Source: Bythopirellula goksoeyrii (lineage in GTDB: Bacteria > Planctomycetota > Planctomycetia > Pirellulales > Lacipirellulaceae). From it: 64,000 nt of DNA. The notes beneath the pieces are model-generated. The model was not told the DNA's origin. It ran no database searches and saw only the letters and a program-made list of their open reading frames with translations. Each line of letters opens with the position of its first letter. The stretch's first letter is position 1. This document shows, piece by piece, positions 34,528 to 43,303 of the stretch. The DNA lies in the NCBI RefSeq assembly GCF_008065115.1, contig NZ_CP042913.1, forward strand, positions 1,152,338 through 1,216,337. Direction: 5' to 3'. The position numbers and the translations under genes were made by a program.

Positions 34528-35028
34528 TCAGGACTTTTTCGCTTGCCTTTTTGCCCGTTGTTTTACAGCGACTGGTGTCTTCCCCGGAAGCACAACCTTC
34601 TCACACCCAGCTTTCTCGATTTTTTCGATCGCAGACTTGCTGAACTGATGAGCATGGATTTTTAACTTCTTCGTCAATTCACCATCGCCCAGCACCTTCA
34701 ACAGATCGAACCGTCCCTTGGCCAGGTTCTTGGCTTCCAGTGCTTCAAGGGTGACTTCCTCACCAGCAGCAAAAGCTTTATCTAGCTGTCCAACATTGAC
34801 GACGGCTACTTCTAGGCCGAATTGGTTATGAAAACCTCGCTTGGGAACACGGCGCACCAGCGGAGTCATGCCACCCACCCAAATGGAGAGACTTGACACT
34901 CCCGAACGAGAGCCCTGGCCTTTGTGGCCACGACCTGCGGTCTTGCCGTGTCCGCTGCCTGGGCCACGACCCAAACGTTTGCGTTTCTTGTTTTTTTGAA
35001 TGCCGCGATGGACATCGTTGAGAATCAT
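34528..35028 (-). CDS. rplO: Large subunit ribosomal protein uL15
   Basis: uL15 (166 residues) is a late-assembling 50S protein. The N-terminus [20 protein letters not shown] and the C-terminal [20 protein letters not shown] pattern identify it. A basic tail ([12 protein letters not shown]) extends the end. Its ATG overlaps the rpsE stop by four bases, so translation is probably coupled. rpmD (L30), often found between rpsE and rplO, has no room here. Confidence 0.96.
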   Translation of the reverse strand: MILNDVHRGIQKNKKRKRLGRGPGSGHGKTAGRGHKGQGSRSGVSSLSIWVGGMTPLVRRVPKRGFHNQFGLEVAVVNVGQLDKAFAAGEEVTLEALEAKNLAKGRFDLLKVLGDGELTKKLKIHAHQFSKSAIEKIEKAGCEKVVLPGKTPVAVKQRAKRQAKKS

Positions 35029-35543
35029 GACAGTGTCACTCCGCGTAAGCGTTCTACATCTACCTGGGGACGCAATTGTTCCAAAGCACCCAAGGTCGCC
35101 TTCACTAAAGTGACAGGATTCGTCGACCCAAAGCTCTTGGTGAGAATATCATGGATGCCGGCAGCTTCGCAGACGGCACGCACTGCCGAGCCTGCGATCA
35201 CACCTGTACCAGCAGAGGCAGGAACCAGAATCACTCGTGCGGCACCGTAATGCCCTTTGACAACATGGGGAATCGTGGAATCCTGCCGGGCCACGGTTAC
35301 CATGCTTCGCATACCTTCCTTCACAGCCTTTTCAACACTGGGAGGGACTTCGTTGGCCTTGCCATAGCCCCAGCCGACCTTGCCGTTGCCATCGCCGACA
35401 ACCACCATCGCTGCAAAGCTAAAACGGCGACCGCCCTTGACCACAGCGGAGCAGCGCTTGATCTTGACGACCTTTTCCATCAGCTCGCCGGCGCGTGGGC
35501 CATCATCTTCTTTTTTTTGTCTTCCTCGACCGGGACCAGCCAC
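35025..35543 (-). CDS. rpsE: Small subunit ribosomal protein uS5
   Basis: uS5 (172 residues) is important for decoding accuracy and mRNA unwinding in the 30S subunit. Recognised by [20 protein letters not shown] and [20 protein letters not shown]. The N-terminus ([20 protein letters not shown]) is a charged lineage extension. It overlaps rplO by four bases. Confidence 0.97.
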   Translation of the reverse strand: MAGPGRGRQKKEDDGPRAGELMEKVVKIKRCSAVVKGGRRFSFAAMVVVGDGNGKVGWGYGKANEVPPSVEKAVKEGMRSMVTVARQDSTIPHVVKGHYGAARVILVPASAGTGVIAGSAVRAVCEAAGIHDILTKSFGSTNPVTLVKATLGALEQLRPQVDVERLRGVTLS

Positions 35544-35637
35544 GATAGGTTTACTCCAGAAATTGGTATTTGGTTTGTGTTTGCTTGCGAGTTAGTGGGT
35601 TACGCATACCAGAGGCTTACGCCACCGGGTTGCTTTA

Positions 35638-36006
35638 TTAAAACTGTAATCCGGCTTCACGTGCTGCGTTGGCTAAAGCTGCTACACGACCATGGTACTT
35701 GCACGAACCACGATCAAAACTGACTTCCTTCACGCCCTTAGCTGTTGCCCGCTCGGCGATCAGCTTTCCAATCGCTTCGGCGGCAGCACAGTTGCCACCA
35801 TACTTCAGGCTCTTTGCCAGCGACTTGTCGTTTGTCGAAGCGCTTGCCAGGGTAACTCCAGCAACATCGTCAACCACCTGCACCGTAATGTGACGTAAGG
35901 TACGATTGACGCACAGGCGGGGCCTGTCTTCGGTACCACGAACGCGCTTACGAACACGATAGGTCCGACGCAGACGTTGCTTGCCGAGTGCTTTGTTATG
36001 GTCCAT
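35638..36006 (-). CDS. rplR: Large subunit ribosomal protein uL18
   Basis: uL18 (122 residues) binds 5S rRNA in the central protuberance. It begins [20 protein letters not shown], contains [18 protein letters not shown] and [20 protein letters not shown], which are the family signature regions. The order rplF-rplR-rpsE is the canonical spc order. Confidence 0.96.
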   Translation of the reverse strand: MDHNKALGKQRLRRTYRVRKRVRGTEDRPRLCVNRTLRHITVQVVDDVAGVTLASASTNDKSLAKSLKYGGNCAAAEAIGKLIAERATAKGVKEVSFDRGSCKYHGRVAALANAAREAGLQF

Positions 36007-36063
36007 GGTTTTTCTCGTTGTGCTATTTTGTATGCCTGTCTCTGAAGAGGCTCGGCTCCAAAC

Positions 36064-36606
36064 TTATTTCGCCGTCTTACCTGCCTTGCGCCGCACTTGC
36101 TCACCTTCGTAGCGAATCCCCTTGCCCTTGTAAGGCTCCGGTTTCCGTACAGCTCGAACTTCGGCTGCAAATTGCCCGACTTTTTGCTTATCTATGCCTC
36201 GAACCACCACGTGCGTTTGATCCGGGCAAGTAACTTCCACGCCTGCAGGAATTGGCTTCTGGATCTCGTTGGCGAAGCCAACTCGCAACTGCAATACGTT
36301 GTTCTGAATGGCACCCAGGTAGCCGACTCCGTGAATCTCGAGTTTCTTCTCGTAGCCTTCGGAGACACCCACCACCATGTTCTGAATGAGGGCGCGAGTC
36401 AGACCATGCAAGGCTCGACCTTCACGATTCTCTTCTTTGCGAGTAACGTTTACTTCTTTGCCATCTTCCGCCACTTCTACGGCCACTTCGGGGCGGTGCG
36501 ACCACACGAGCTTGCCAAGTTTTCCCTCGACAGTAATCTCGCGCTGCGAAACGCCTACCTTGACTCCGGAAGGAACAGCAATTGGTTTTTTTCCGATTCG
36601 GGACAT
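36064..36606 (-). CDS. rplF: Large subunit ribosomal protein uL6
   Basis: uL6 (180 residues) sits near the factor-binding site of the 50S subunit. It begins MSRIGKKPIAVPSGVKVGVS and carries the two-copy fold and the C-terminal KPEPYKGKGIRYEGEQVRRK signature. A palindromic spacer (36604-36698) separates it from the upstream rpsH. Confidence 0.97.
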   Translation of the reverse strand: MSRIGKKPIAVPSGVKVGVSQREITVEGKLGKLVWSHRPEVAVEVAEDGKEVNVTRKEENREGRALHGLTRALIQNMVVGVSEGYEKKLEIHGVGYLGAIQNNVLQLRVGFANEIQKPIPAGVEVTCPDQTHVVVRGIDKQKVGQFAAEVRAVRKPEPYKGKGIRYEGEQVRRKAGKTAK

Positions 36607-36620
36607 TATTAAGCTCTTAG

Positions 36621-36686
36621 CTATTAGTCGTTAGCTATTAGGAAGTAATTGCAGCCAACCTCTGGCTAATTACTAACTGCTAATAG
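36621..36686. repeat. TTAGC-type spacer palindrome between rpsH and rplF
   Basis: The arm CTATTAGTCGTTAGC at 36621-36635 and its continuation to 36641 pair with 36666-36686 at 17 of 21 positions. Each arm is made of repeated TTAG words. One of at least five such spacers in the cluster. Confidence 0.75.
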
Positions 36687-36698
36687 GTAACACCTTCC

Positions 36699-37100
36699 TT
36701 ACCATAGTTCACACAATACTTCGCCGCCCAGATTCTTTTGGCGTGCTTCACGATCACTGATCACCCCACGACTGGTGCTGATGATCGAAATCCCTAAACC
36801 GTTGAGGATAGGACGCAACTCCGTGGCGCGACTATAAACACGTCGACCAGGCTTACTCACCCGCTTGATATGGCGGATGACACGTTCGCCGTTCGGACCA
36901 TACTTCAAGTCGATACACAGCTGAGATCCCGGGGTATTGGAGGCATCTTCCTCGCGCCAATCCCAGATGTAACCTTCACGCTTGAGCACTTCGGCAACGC
37001 CGCGTTTTACCTTGGAATGAGGCATTTCGACGACAGGCCGCTCAATGCAAACTGCATTGCGAATGCGTGTGAGCATGTCGGCAATTGGATCGGTCATCAT
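36699..37100 (-). CDS. rpsH: Small subunit ribosomal protein uS8
   Basis: uS8 (133 residues, or 132 from the second Met) binds 16S rRNA helix 21 and regulates the spc operon in E. coli. It starts MMTDPIADMLTRIRNAVCIE and has the signature STSRGVISDREARQKNLGGE near the C-terminus. Two ATGs in a row leave the exact start open. Confidence 0.96.
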   Translation of the reverse strand: MMTDPIADMLTRIRNAVCIERPVVEMPHSKVKRGVAEVLKREGYIWDWREEDASNTPGSQLCIDLKYGPNGERVIRHIKRVSKPGRRVYSRATELRPILNGLGISIISTSRGVISDREARQKNLGGEVLCELW

Positions 37101-37153
37101 AGTCTTCTGGTCCCCCTACAGGGTTGTACTTTCACACTCTAAATAAAAGCTTG

Positions 37154-37339
37154 TTACCAACTGGCCTTTTTGACGCCGGGAATTAGTCCTCGATCCGCCA
37201 ACTTCCGGAAGCAAATACGACAGATGCCAAATTTACGATAAACGGCGCGCGGCCTGCCACATAGCTTGCAACGCGATTCGATCCGCGATGAAAACTTTGG
37301 CTTTCGTTCGGCCTTTGCGATTTTCGATTTACTTGCCAC
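37154..37339 (-). CDS. rpsN: Small subunit ribosomal protein uS14, zinc form (type Z)
   Basis: A 61-residue uS14 of the short zinc-binding type, with two CxxC pairs (Cys24-Cys27 and Cys40-Cys43; [20 protein letters not shown]). This form needs zinc, unlike the longer cysteine-free paralogue used in zinc limitation. The C-terminus [11 protein letters not shown] is typical. It lies between rplE and rpsH. Confidence 0.96.
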   Translation of the reverse strand: MASKSKIAKAERKPKFSSRIESRCKLCGRPRAVYRKFGICRICFRKLADRGLIPGVKKASW

Positions 37340-37400
37340 GTGACTTGCAGTCCTTTCAATGATTCGTTGATTCTAAAAAGTGGGAGAATCAATAACTTTT

Positions 37401-37961
37401 CTAGTTTTGCTTTTCTTCTTCGGTTCGAAACGGCATACCAAAACTACTCAGCATCTCGCGCGATTCATCGTCTGACGAAGTAGAGCAACACAAGGCAATA
37501 TTCATCCCTTGCGGCCGGGTATACTTATCTGGATTGAGCTCTGGAAATACCAACTGTTCATTGAGCCCTAGGCTGTAATTGCCCTGTCTGTCAAATGCTT
37601 TGGGATTGAGCCCGCGAAAGTCCCTCACACGAGGAAGAACGATCGAGATCAAGCGATCCAGAAACTCGTACATTCGCTGACCTCGCAAGGTCACTTTGCA
37701 ACCGATAGGCGATCCCTCGCGGAGTTTAAACGCCGCCACCGATTTTCGTGCCCGACATACCATTGGCTTTTGGCCAGTAATTTCAGTTAGTGCAGAAAGA
37801 GCGTCTTCCATGTGCTTCTTGTCAGAAATGGCGCTTCCTACACCCATACTGACAACTATTTTCTGCAACTTAGGCAGGGAATGAGGATTCTTCCGTCCAA
37901 GCTTTTCAGCCAGGCCGGGAAGGATCTCTTTCTGATACTGTTCTTGTAAGCGAGCTGACAT
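37401..37961 (-). CDS. rplE: Large subunit ribosomal protein uL5
   Basis: uL5 (186 residues) binds 5S rRNA and contacts the P-site tRNA. Recognised by PKLQKIVVSMGVGSAISDKK, the RARKSVAAFKLREGSPIGCK loop and the NYSLGLNEQLVFPELN region. It occupies the usual place between rplX and rpsN. Confidence 0.97.
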   Translation of the reverse strand: MSARLQEQYQKEILPGLAEKLGRKNPHSLPKLQKIVVSMGVGSAISDKKHMEDALSALTEITGQKPMVCRARKSVAAFKLREGSPIGCKVTLRGQRMYEFLDRLISIVLPRVRDFRGLNPKAFDRQGNYSLGLNEQLVFPELNPDKYTRPQGMNIALCCSTSSDDESREMLSSFGMPFRTEEEKQN

Positions 37962-38034
37962 GGGACGATCGTTCTTAATTACTTGTAATACGAGCTGGAT
38001 TTTACTGGCCGCGACTTAGCCGCAGGCGAATTCT

Positions 38035-38382
38035 TTACTTCTTGGCGTGACCTTTGTGAGCGGGCGAAATTTCACCTGCACTTGCATTGCACTTCTTGCA
38101 AAAGCGTTCCTTGGCCCCCGCATCGCTGAACCGGGCTCCCAAGCGAGTTCGTGAGCCACAGGACTCACAGACGTACAACAAATTGGACAATTGTACGGGC
38201 ATTTCCTTGCTCAGCCGACCACCCTGGGGATGCTTCTGGCTACGACGCACGTGCTTATAAACACGGTTGACGTTCTCAACCAAAGCCTTACCCGTTTCAC
38301 GGTTGACTTGAATCACACGGCTCTTGGTGCCGCGATCGGCGCCAGCAATGACTTCAACGTTGTCTCCGGTACGAATCAACAT
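38035..38382 (-). CDS. rplX: Large subunit ribosomal protein uL24 with zinc-ribbon-like cysteines
   Basis: uL24 (115 residues) initiates 50S assembly near the exit tunnel. The KOW motif is at MLIRTGDNVEVIAGADRGTK. Unlike many homologues, the C-terminal half carries two CxxC pairs (Cys72-Cys75 and Cys95-Cys98; CESCGSRTRLGARF and CKKC), which predicts a zinc ribbon. It follows rplN with a two-base gap, in canonical order. Confidence 0.96.
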   Translation of the reverse strand: MLIRTGDNVEVIAGADRGTKSRVIQVNRETGKALVENVNRVYKHVRRSQKHPQGGRLSKEMPVQLSNLLYVCESCGSRTRLGARFSDAGAKERFCKKCNASAGEISPAHKGHAKK

Positions 38383-38384
38383 AG

Positions 38385-38753
38385 CTATATGACCTCGTTG
38401 GCAAGGCTGACGATTTTCATGAACTTCCGCTCGCGTAGTTCCCGAGCTACCGCACCGAAAATTCGCGTGCCGCGTGGATTGTTGTCTTTGTCGATCAACA
38501 CGACGGCGTTCGAATCGAATCGCACATAGCTGCCGTCGGAGCGTCGCGTTGGGTATTTTGCCCGGACGATGACTCCTCGAACCACGGTTTTTTTCTTAAC
38601 GTCACTCCCTGGGATAACGCTTTTCACGCTGCAAACGATCACGTCACCCAGATGGGCAAAGCGCCGGCGGCTTCCTCCCAATACTTTGACACACATCACT
38701 TCCTTGGCGCCGGTATTGTCGGCCACGGCAAGGCGACTTTGCATCTGGATCAT
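38385..38753 (-). CDS. rplN: Large subunit ribosomal protein uL14
   Basis: uL14 (122 residues), the highly conserved intersubunit-bridge protein. It begins [20 protein letters not shown] and ends with [20 protein letters not shown], both standard. It lies two bases upstream of rplX. Confidence 0.97.
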   Translation of the reverse strand: MIQMQSRLAVADNTGAKEVMCVKVLGGSRRRFAHLGDVIVCSVKSVIPGSDVKKKTVVRGVIVRAKYPTRRSDGSYVRFDSNAVVLIDKDNNPRGTRIFGAVARELRERKFMKIVSLANEVI

Positions 38754-38813
38754 GATTTAAGCCTCTAACGACTTGGATTAATAAATATTAATAACGACTG
38801 ACGGGATTCTGAA

Positions 38814-39128
38814 CTAATTCTGACCATCCTCGGCAGCTGCTTGTTCCAGCTTGGCGGCAGCACGCATTGCGACAATATCCACCTGCTGGTTCTCAGCCAC
38901 AACTCGCACTAAATCCCAGCGCTTGAGCTTGGACTTGGGGGGGCACTCGATGATCTCGACCGTGTCTCCCAAGTTCGATTCGTTGTTCTCATCATGGACA
39001 TGACAAACCGTGCGACGATGAATGTACTTGCCGAACTTGGGGTGCTTGACCAGACGGCCAATTTCCACGCGTCGACTCTTATTCATCTTGTCACTGGTTA
39101 CGACACCAATTAGTTGTTTCTTTGGCAT
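38814..39128 (-). CDS. rpsQ: Small subunit ribosomal protein uS17
   Basis: uS17 (104 residues) is a primary 16S rRNA binder. The core includes [20 protein letters not shown] and [20 protein letters not shown]. The C-terminus continues about 20 residues beyond the short forms ([17 protein letters not shown]). Confidence 0.96.
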   Translation of the reverse strand: MPKKQLIGVVTSDKMNKSRRVEIGRLVKHPKFGKYIHRRTVCHVHDENNESNLGDTVEIIECPPKSKLKRWDLVRVVAENQQVDIVAMRAAAKLEQAAAEDGQN

Positions 39129-39178
39129 TTGTTAGCTCTCAGCTATCGGCGAACAATTTGCAGTTGCTGCACTTGGTT

Positions 39179-39394
39179 TTATGATGCGGTTTCCGCAACG
39201 GCCGAGCTCGCTCTTTCGGTTTGAATGGTCCTAATTCGAGCAATCAATCGGCGCTGCTTCCGCAATTCGCTGGGGGCATCCAGACGATCTGTCTGGGCCT
39301 GCACACGAAAACGGAATAGGTTTTCTACGGCTTCATTGAGCGTCAGCTCTAGCTGCTCATCGCTCATGTCGCGTAATTCTTTGGCTTTAGTCAT
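39179..39394 (-). CDS. rpmC: Large subunit ribosomal protein uL29
   Basis: uL29 (71 residues) sits at the polypeptide exit where SRP and trigger factor bind. The pattern MTKAKELRDMSDEQLELTLN and KQRRLIARIRTIQTER identify it. It is in the usual rplP-rpmC-rpsQ order. Confidence 0.95.
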   Translation of the reverse strand: MTKAKELRDMSDEQLELTLNEAVENLFRFRVQAQTDRLDAPSELRKQRRLIARIRTIQTERASSAVAETAS

Positions 39395-39401
39395 TGTTAG
39401 T

Positions 39402-39450
39402 TATTAGCTGTTAGTCGTTAGCTTTTAGCTGTGTCTTACTAACAGCTAAT
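39402..39450. repeat. TTAGC-type spacer palindrome between rplP and rpmC
   Basis: TATTAGCTGTTAG at 39402-39414 faces CTAACAGCTAAT at 39439-39450, with more TTAG/CTAA words on both sides filling the whole 39395-39466 spacer. Confidence 0.7.
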
Positions 39451-39466
39451 CGCTAGCACCTAATTA

Positions 39467-39877
39467 CTAGGTCCTTTTCACCATACGAACACGGATGGGC
39501 ATCTTGTGTGCCAGGCGGGCCAGGCAAATACGCGCGGCCTGCTCGGTCACGCCCGATACCTCGTAGAGGACAGTTCCCGGTCGGACTACAGCCGCCCAGA
39601 AATCGGGTTCTCCTTTGCCTTTTCCCATTCTCGTTTCCAAAGGAATGGATGTAATCGACTTATGAGGGAAGATGCGTATATACAGCTTTCCTTCACCACG
39701 CACATACTGCTGTGCGGCGATACGTCCTGCCTCGATCGTCTGGGCACTAATCCACCCCCCCTCCATAGCTTGCAAACCGAATTCGCCGAAGACGACACGG
39801 TTTCCACGGGTGGCGTTACCTCTTATACGACCTCTTTGGCTTTTTCTGTGCTTGACCCTCTTGGGCATCAGCGCCAT
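39467..39877 (-). CDS. rplP: Large subunit ribosomal protein uL16
   Basis: uL16 (136 residues) helps position tRNA in the peptidyl transferase centre. The core starts [20 protein letters not shown], so the ATG at 39875-39877 is the start; the frame open to 39967 adds a non-homologous extension. The signature [16 protein letters not shown]-like region ([20 protein letters not shown]) and the C-terminal [11 protein letters not shown] are present. It overlaps the 3' end of rpsC by 62 nt in another frame. Confidence 0.96.
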   Translation of the reverse strand: MALMPKRVKHRKSQRGRIRGNATRGNRVVFGEFGLQAMEGGWISAQTIEAGRIAAQQYVRGEGKLYIRIFPHKSITSIPLETRMGKGKGEPDFWAAVVRPGTVLYEVSGVTEQAARICLARLAHKMPIRVRMVKRT

Positions 39878-40511
39878 CGATCTCGTCCTCGTACATACCT
39901 TGGTTAATCCAAACTTGAACGCCAATATGACCCTGTGCCGTCTTGGCCTCCACAAATCCGTAGTCAATTTTTGCCCGCAAGGTACTTAGCGGAATCGATC
40001 CGGAAATCTGCTTTTCACGGCGGGCCATTTCAGCACCACCCAAGCGGCCAGCCAGTTGCACTTTAATGCCCTTGGCTCCCGCTTCCATTGTCTGTTCGAT
40101 CGAGCGTTTCATCGTACGGCGGAAACTCGAACGCTTGGCTAGCTGCTCGGCAATGTCTTCGGCCACAAGCTGCGCCTGCAACTCGGGGCGAGAAACTTCT
40201 TCGATCTTAATGTTGATCCGCCGACCCACCAGGGCCTGCAATTCGTCTTGCAATTGCTCGACTTCCTGCCCCTTGCGACCGATAATCACACCCGGACGAG
40301 CAGCAAACAAGATCACCTTCACTTCGTCGCGAGTCCGCTCGATCTCCACCTTGGGGATGCCGGCAAATTTGTATTTTTGGTGCACGAATTTACGAATCTT
40401 ATGATCTTCGACCAACAGATCCGAAAACTCTTTCTTCGAGGCATACCAGCGGCTCTTCCAGCCCAGCATGATGCCTGTGCGAAAACCAATTGGATTGACT
40501 TTTTGACCCAT
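39816..40511 (-). CDS. rpsC: Small subunit ribosomal protein uS3
   Basis: uS3 (231 residues) forms the mRNA entry of the 30S subunit and has helicase activity with uS4 and uS5. The KH domain motif [20 protein letters not shown] and the C-terminal [20 protein letters not shown] identify it. The tail is Gln/Lys-rich ([14 protein letters not shown]). Its 3' end overlaps rplP by 62 nt. Confidence 0.97.
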   Translation of the reverse strand: MGQKVNPIGFRTGIMLGWKSRWYASKKEFSDLLVEDHKIRKFVHQKYKFAGIPKVEIERTRDEVKVILFAARPGVIIGRKGQEVEQLQDELQALVGRRINIKIEEVSRPELQAQLVAEDIAEQLAKRSSFRRTMKRSIEQTMEAGAKGIKVQLAGRLGGAEMARREKQISGSIPLSTLRAKIDYGFVEAKTAQGHIGVQVWINQGMYEDEIDGADAQEGQAQKKPKRSYKR

Positions 40512-40519
40512 GTTTTTTT

Positions 40520-40542
40520 ACTGGTCGCTCAAGCGAACCAGT
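40520..40542. repeat. Spacer hairpin between rplV and rpsC
   Basis: ACTGGT-CGCTCAAGCG-A-ACCAGT folds into a hairpin in the minus-strand transcript 9 nt upstream of the rpsC start. It belongs to the CGCTNAAGCG group seen at 25990, 43281, 63226 and 63700. Confidence 0.6.
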
Positions 40543-40552
40543 CCGTCGAGTG

Positions 40553-40879
40553 TTATTCGATTGATACGTGGATGTGTGCGAAACGTTTCTTGATAATGTG
40601 TGCCATACCTCGGGCGCGAGGTCGGACCCGCTTGAACATGGGGCCTCCATCTACGCGGGCATCAACAACACGCAGGCCACCCAAATTGGGCGCCCGAAGG
40701 TCTTCGGCGTTGCCCATGGCACTTTTGAGCACCTTCTCCAACATCCTCGCCCCTCGCTGGGGCTGGTAACGCAGGATGGACAGTGCATCGTCAACCTTTT
40801 TGCCGCGAATCAATTGCGCCAAGGGACGAACCTTTGTTGCACTAATGCGGGCATGTCGATGTGTTGCTGTGTATGCCAT
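40553..40879 (-). CDS. rplV: Large subunit ribosomal protein uL22
   Basis: uL22 (108 residues) lines the peptide exit tunnel with a long loop; loop changes can give macrolide resistance. Core motifs are HARISATKVRPLAQLIRGKK and the C-terminal VDGGPMFKRVRPRARGMAHI. It lies between rpsS and rpsC. Confidence 0.97.
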   Translation of the reverse strand: MAYTATHRHARISATKVRPLAQLIRGKKVDDALSILRYQPQRGARMLEKVLKSAMGNAEDLRAPNLGGLRVVDARVDGGPMFKRVRPRARGMAHIIKKRFAHIHVSIE

Positions 40880-40885
40880 TTTTTA

Positions 40886-40958
40886 GCTCTTAGCAGTTGG
40901 TTGTTAGCTGTTAGTGAGAAAGCTTTTCCTAGAAAGCTAACGACCAATAGCTAACAGC
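40886..40958. repeat. TTAGC-type spacer palindrome between rpsS and rplV
   Basis: The 23-nt arm 40886-40908 (starting GCTCTTAGCAGTTGG) pairs with 40936-40958 at 19 of 23 positions. Confidence 0.78.
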
Positions 40959-40963
40959 TTCCC

Positions 40964-41236
40964 TTATTTCTTGCCGCCCTTGCCACCGTGGCCACGGAAA
41001 TTTCGCGTTGGAGAAAACTCACCCAACTTGTGACCGACCATATCTTCTGTAACAAACACTTTGAGGTGTTGCTTGCCGTTGTGAACCATGAATGTGTGGC
41101 CCACGAATTCAGGAATGATCGTACACGCCCGAGCCCATGTCGTGATCGGCTCCTTGCGTCCCGAGTCATTTTGCTTGTCGACCTTAATGTAGAGTTTGGG
41201 ATCGACAAAAGGACCTTTCTTCAGTGAGCGACTCAT
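40964..41236 (-). CDS. rpsS: Small subunit ribosomal protein uS19
   Basis: uS19 (90 residues) of the 30S head, a partner of uS13. It begins [20 protein letters not shown] and has the signature [19 protein letters not shown]. It lies in canonical order between rplB and rplV. Confidence 0.97.
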   Translation of the reverse strand: MSRSLKKGPFVDPKLYIKVDKQNDSGRKEPITTWARACTIIPEFVGHTFMVHNGKQHLKVFVTEDMVGHKLGEFSPTRNFRGHGGKGGKK

Positions 41237-41249
41237 AGTTAGCCTCTAG

Positions 41250-41320
41250 CTATTAGCCGTTAGTCGTTAGTAAATATTTGCGTAACCTATTCTGGCCAAC
41301 TACTAATGACTAACGACCAA
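41250..41320. repeat. TTAGC-type spacer palindrome between rplB and rpsS
   Basis: TTAGCCGTTAGTCGTTAGT at 41253-41271 pairs with 41302-41320 at about 16 of 19 positions. The arm is itself a tandem of TTAG-NCG units. Confidence 0.75.
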
Positions 41321-41329
41321 CACCTCTCT

Positions 41330-42193
41330 TTAGTTTTTCGGTAATTTCAATTGACCATATCGACGACTCTTACGCCGACGGATGATCGCCTTATTGGATG
41401 CCTTGCGACGACTTCGTGTAGCTCCACCCTTGGCACTCTGACCCTCGGGGCTCACTGGGTGACGACCACCTTTGGTGCGACCTTCACCACCACCATGGGG
41501 ATGGTCGATCGGATTCATCGCTGTACCTCGCACGTGAGGTCGACGGCCCATCCAGCGCTTGCGACCCGCCTTACCCAATACGATGCTGCTGTGATCGCCA
41601 TTGCTCGTCGTGCCAACAGTGGCCCGACATGCAGAAGGAATACGGCGAATTTCACCACTGGGCAGCGAAATTTGAGCCCAATCCGACTCACGAGCCATCA
41701 GTGTGGCATGGGTTCCAGCACTGCGACACAGCACACCCCCACGACCCTCACGCAACTCAACATTATGCACCTCTGTTCCCAGCGGCATCTTGGCCAGCGG
41801 GAGACAATTCCCCACCTTGGCAGGAGCCTCAGATCCGCTCTGCACATTATCACCCTGCTTCAAGCCATCCGGTGCGATAATGTATCGCTTCTCACCATCG
41901 GCGTAGTGCAACAAGGCAATGCGAGCTGAACGATTGGGGTCGTACTGAATCGAATCCACCTTAGCGGGAACGCCGTCCTTATTGCGACGGAAATCAATCA
42001 AGCGATACCGCTGCTTGTGACCGCCACCCCGATGGCGTGTCGTGATCTTCCCCTGATTATTGCGACCACCCTTCTTTGGCTTCGGACGCAACAAGCTCTT
42101 CTCTGGCTTTGCGCCTGGAGTAAGCTCTGCGAAATCGCTCACCGACGCTCCGCGACGGCCAGGTGTAGTCGGCTTGTATTTTCGGATACCCAT
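41330..42193 (-). CDS. rplB: Large subunit ribosomal protein uL2
   Basis: uL2 (287 residues) is essential for subunit association and peptidyl transfer. Recognised by [40 protein letters not shown] and [20 protein letters not shown], the last containing the functionally important His. The C-terminus ends [16 protein letters not shown]. It lies between rplW and rpsS. Confidence 0.98.
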   Translation of the reverse strand: MGIRKYKPTTPGRRGASVSDFAELTPGAKPEKSLLRPKPKKGGRNNQGKITTRHRGGGHKQRYRLIDFRRNKDGVPAKVDSIQYDPNRSARIALLHYADGEKRYIIAPDGLKQGDNVQSGSEAPAKVGNCLPLAKMPLGTEVHNVELREGRGGVLCRSAGTHATLMARESDWAQISLPSGEIRRIPSACRATVGTTSNGDHSSIVLGKAGRKRWMGRRPHVRGTAMNPIDHPHGGGEGRTKGGRHPVSPEGQSAKGGATRSRRKASNKAIIRRRKSRRYGQLKLPKN

Positions 42194-42200
42194 AATTAGT

Positions 42201-42262
42201 TGCGAGCTTCGAGTTGAGAGTTGCGAGCCATGAAACTCGCGACTCGCAACTCACGACTCGCG
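42201..42262. repeat. GCGAG-type spacer palindrome between rplW and rplB
   Basis: TGCGAGCTTCGAGTTGAGAG at 42201-42220 (arm to 42227) pairs with 42236-42262 at 20 of 27 positions. Same architecture as the TTAGC spacers (arms made of repeated words) but with the word TTGCGAG instead of TTAG. Confidence 0.75.
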
Positions 42263-42269
42263 CCTTATC

Positions 42270-42584
42270 TTAAAACAATTCGATTCGATGCTCGTCGTCG
42301 AGCGTCACGATGGCTTTTTTCCAGTCTTTCGTATAACCGAGATGCATTTTCGTGCGCCGCGGCTTTCCTTTTCGGTTCTGCGTATGCACCTTCAAAACAC
42401 GCACCTCAAACAGCTCCTCGATGGCTCGCTTCACATCCTGCTTGGTAGCCAAGCGATTGATCTCAAAAGCGTAGGCATTATTGCGAGTCGATCGATGCAT
42501 ACCCTTTTCCGTAACCAATGGCTTCAAAATCACCTGGTGCGGTTCAAGGATAATGCTCGTTGCTTGGGGAATATGTCTGGGCAT
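42270..42584 (-). CDS. rplW: Large subunit ribosomal protein uL23
   Basis: uL23 (104 residues) at the tunnel exit is the docking site for trigger factor and SRP. The core VILKPLVTEKGMHRSTRNNA and AFEINRLATKQDVKRAIEEL are typical. An N-terminal extension of about 17 residues precedes it. It lies in the usual rplD-rplW-rplB order. Confidence 0.96.
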   Translation of the reverse strand: MPRHIPQATSIILEPHQVILKPLVTEKGMHRSTRNNAYAFEINRLATKQDVKRAIEELFEVRVLKVHTQNRKGKPRRTKMHLGYTKDWKKAIVTLDDEHRIELF

Positions 42585-42605
42585 AATCTTATCTTACTTA
42601 AGCGA

Positions 42606-43256
42606 CTAATCTTGCTTGCTTGCACCATTGGCTGATGCATTTGATTTCAATTGGTCGAGGGCCTCGGTGGTAATCACCAACCTGCGGGCGGACAATACAC
42701 TCAAGGCATTTAACTCCGCGGCAGGCGACACAGAAACCTTCTGAATGTTTCGCGCACTCTTATATACATTCGGTGAGTAACCCGCCGTCGCAATCAAAAG
42801 CGACTCACCCTGACAACCCAAGTGACCGAGCACACCGGCCATTTCCCGGGTTTTTGGCTCGGAAAACTCCAGCTTGTCGATCAACGTGATTTCATCATCT
42901 CTAATTTTCGAGGCGATCGCCATTCGCGTAGCTAAACGCAATGCCTTGCGGGGAAGCGAATACGAGTAGTCGCGATTGTTAATGGCGTGAATATGCCCAC
43001 CACCAGTCCGGATACCACTTCGCCTCGACCCGGCACGGGCATTACCAGTGCCTTTTTGTCGGTACAGCTTCTTGGTCGTACCTGCGACCATACTGCGAGT
43101 CTTGGTCTGGTGCGAACCTTGCCGCTGATTGGCCTGATACATTACGACCGCGTCGTGCAAAAGCTGCTTATTGATGCGCGGAGCGAAATCGGTCGGCTCG
43201 ACAGTGTAGGTGCCGACCTTTTTACCTTTTGCATCGTGTACAGTTAGTTTTGGCAT
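42606..43256 (-). CDS. rplD: Large subunit ribosomal protein uL4
   Basis: uL4 (216 residues) has a loop in the peptide exit tunnel; in E. coli it also regulates the S10 operon. Recognised by RQKGTGNARAGSRRSGIRTG and YSLPRKALRLATRMAIASKI. It lies between rplC and rplW. Confidence 0.97.
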   Translation of the reverse strand: MPKLTVHDAKGKKVGTYTVEPTDFAPRINKQLLHDAVVMYQANQRQGSHQTKTRSMVAGTTKKLYRQKGTGNARAGSRRSGIRTGGGHIHAINNRDYSYSLPRKALRLATRMAIASKIRDDEITLIDKLEFSEPKTREMAGVLGHLGCQGESLLIATAGYSPNVYKSARNIQKVSVSPAAELNALSVLSARRLVITTEALDQLKSNASANGASKQD

Positions 43257-43303
43257 TGTCTCTTAATCCAACTACAACTAGCCGCTGAAGCGACAAGTCC
43301 GTC

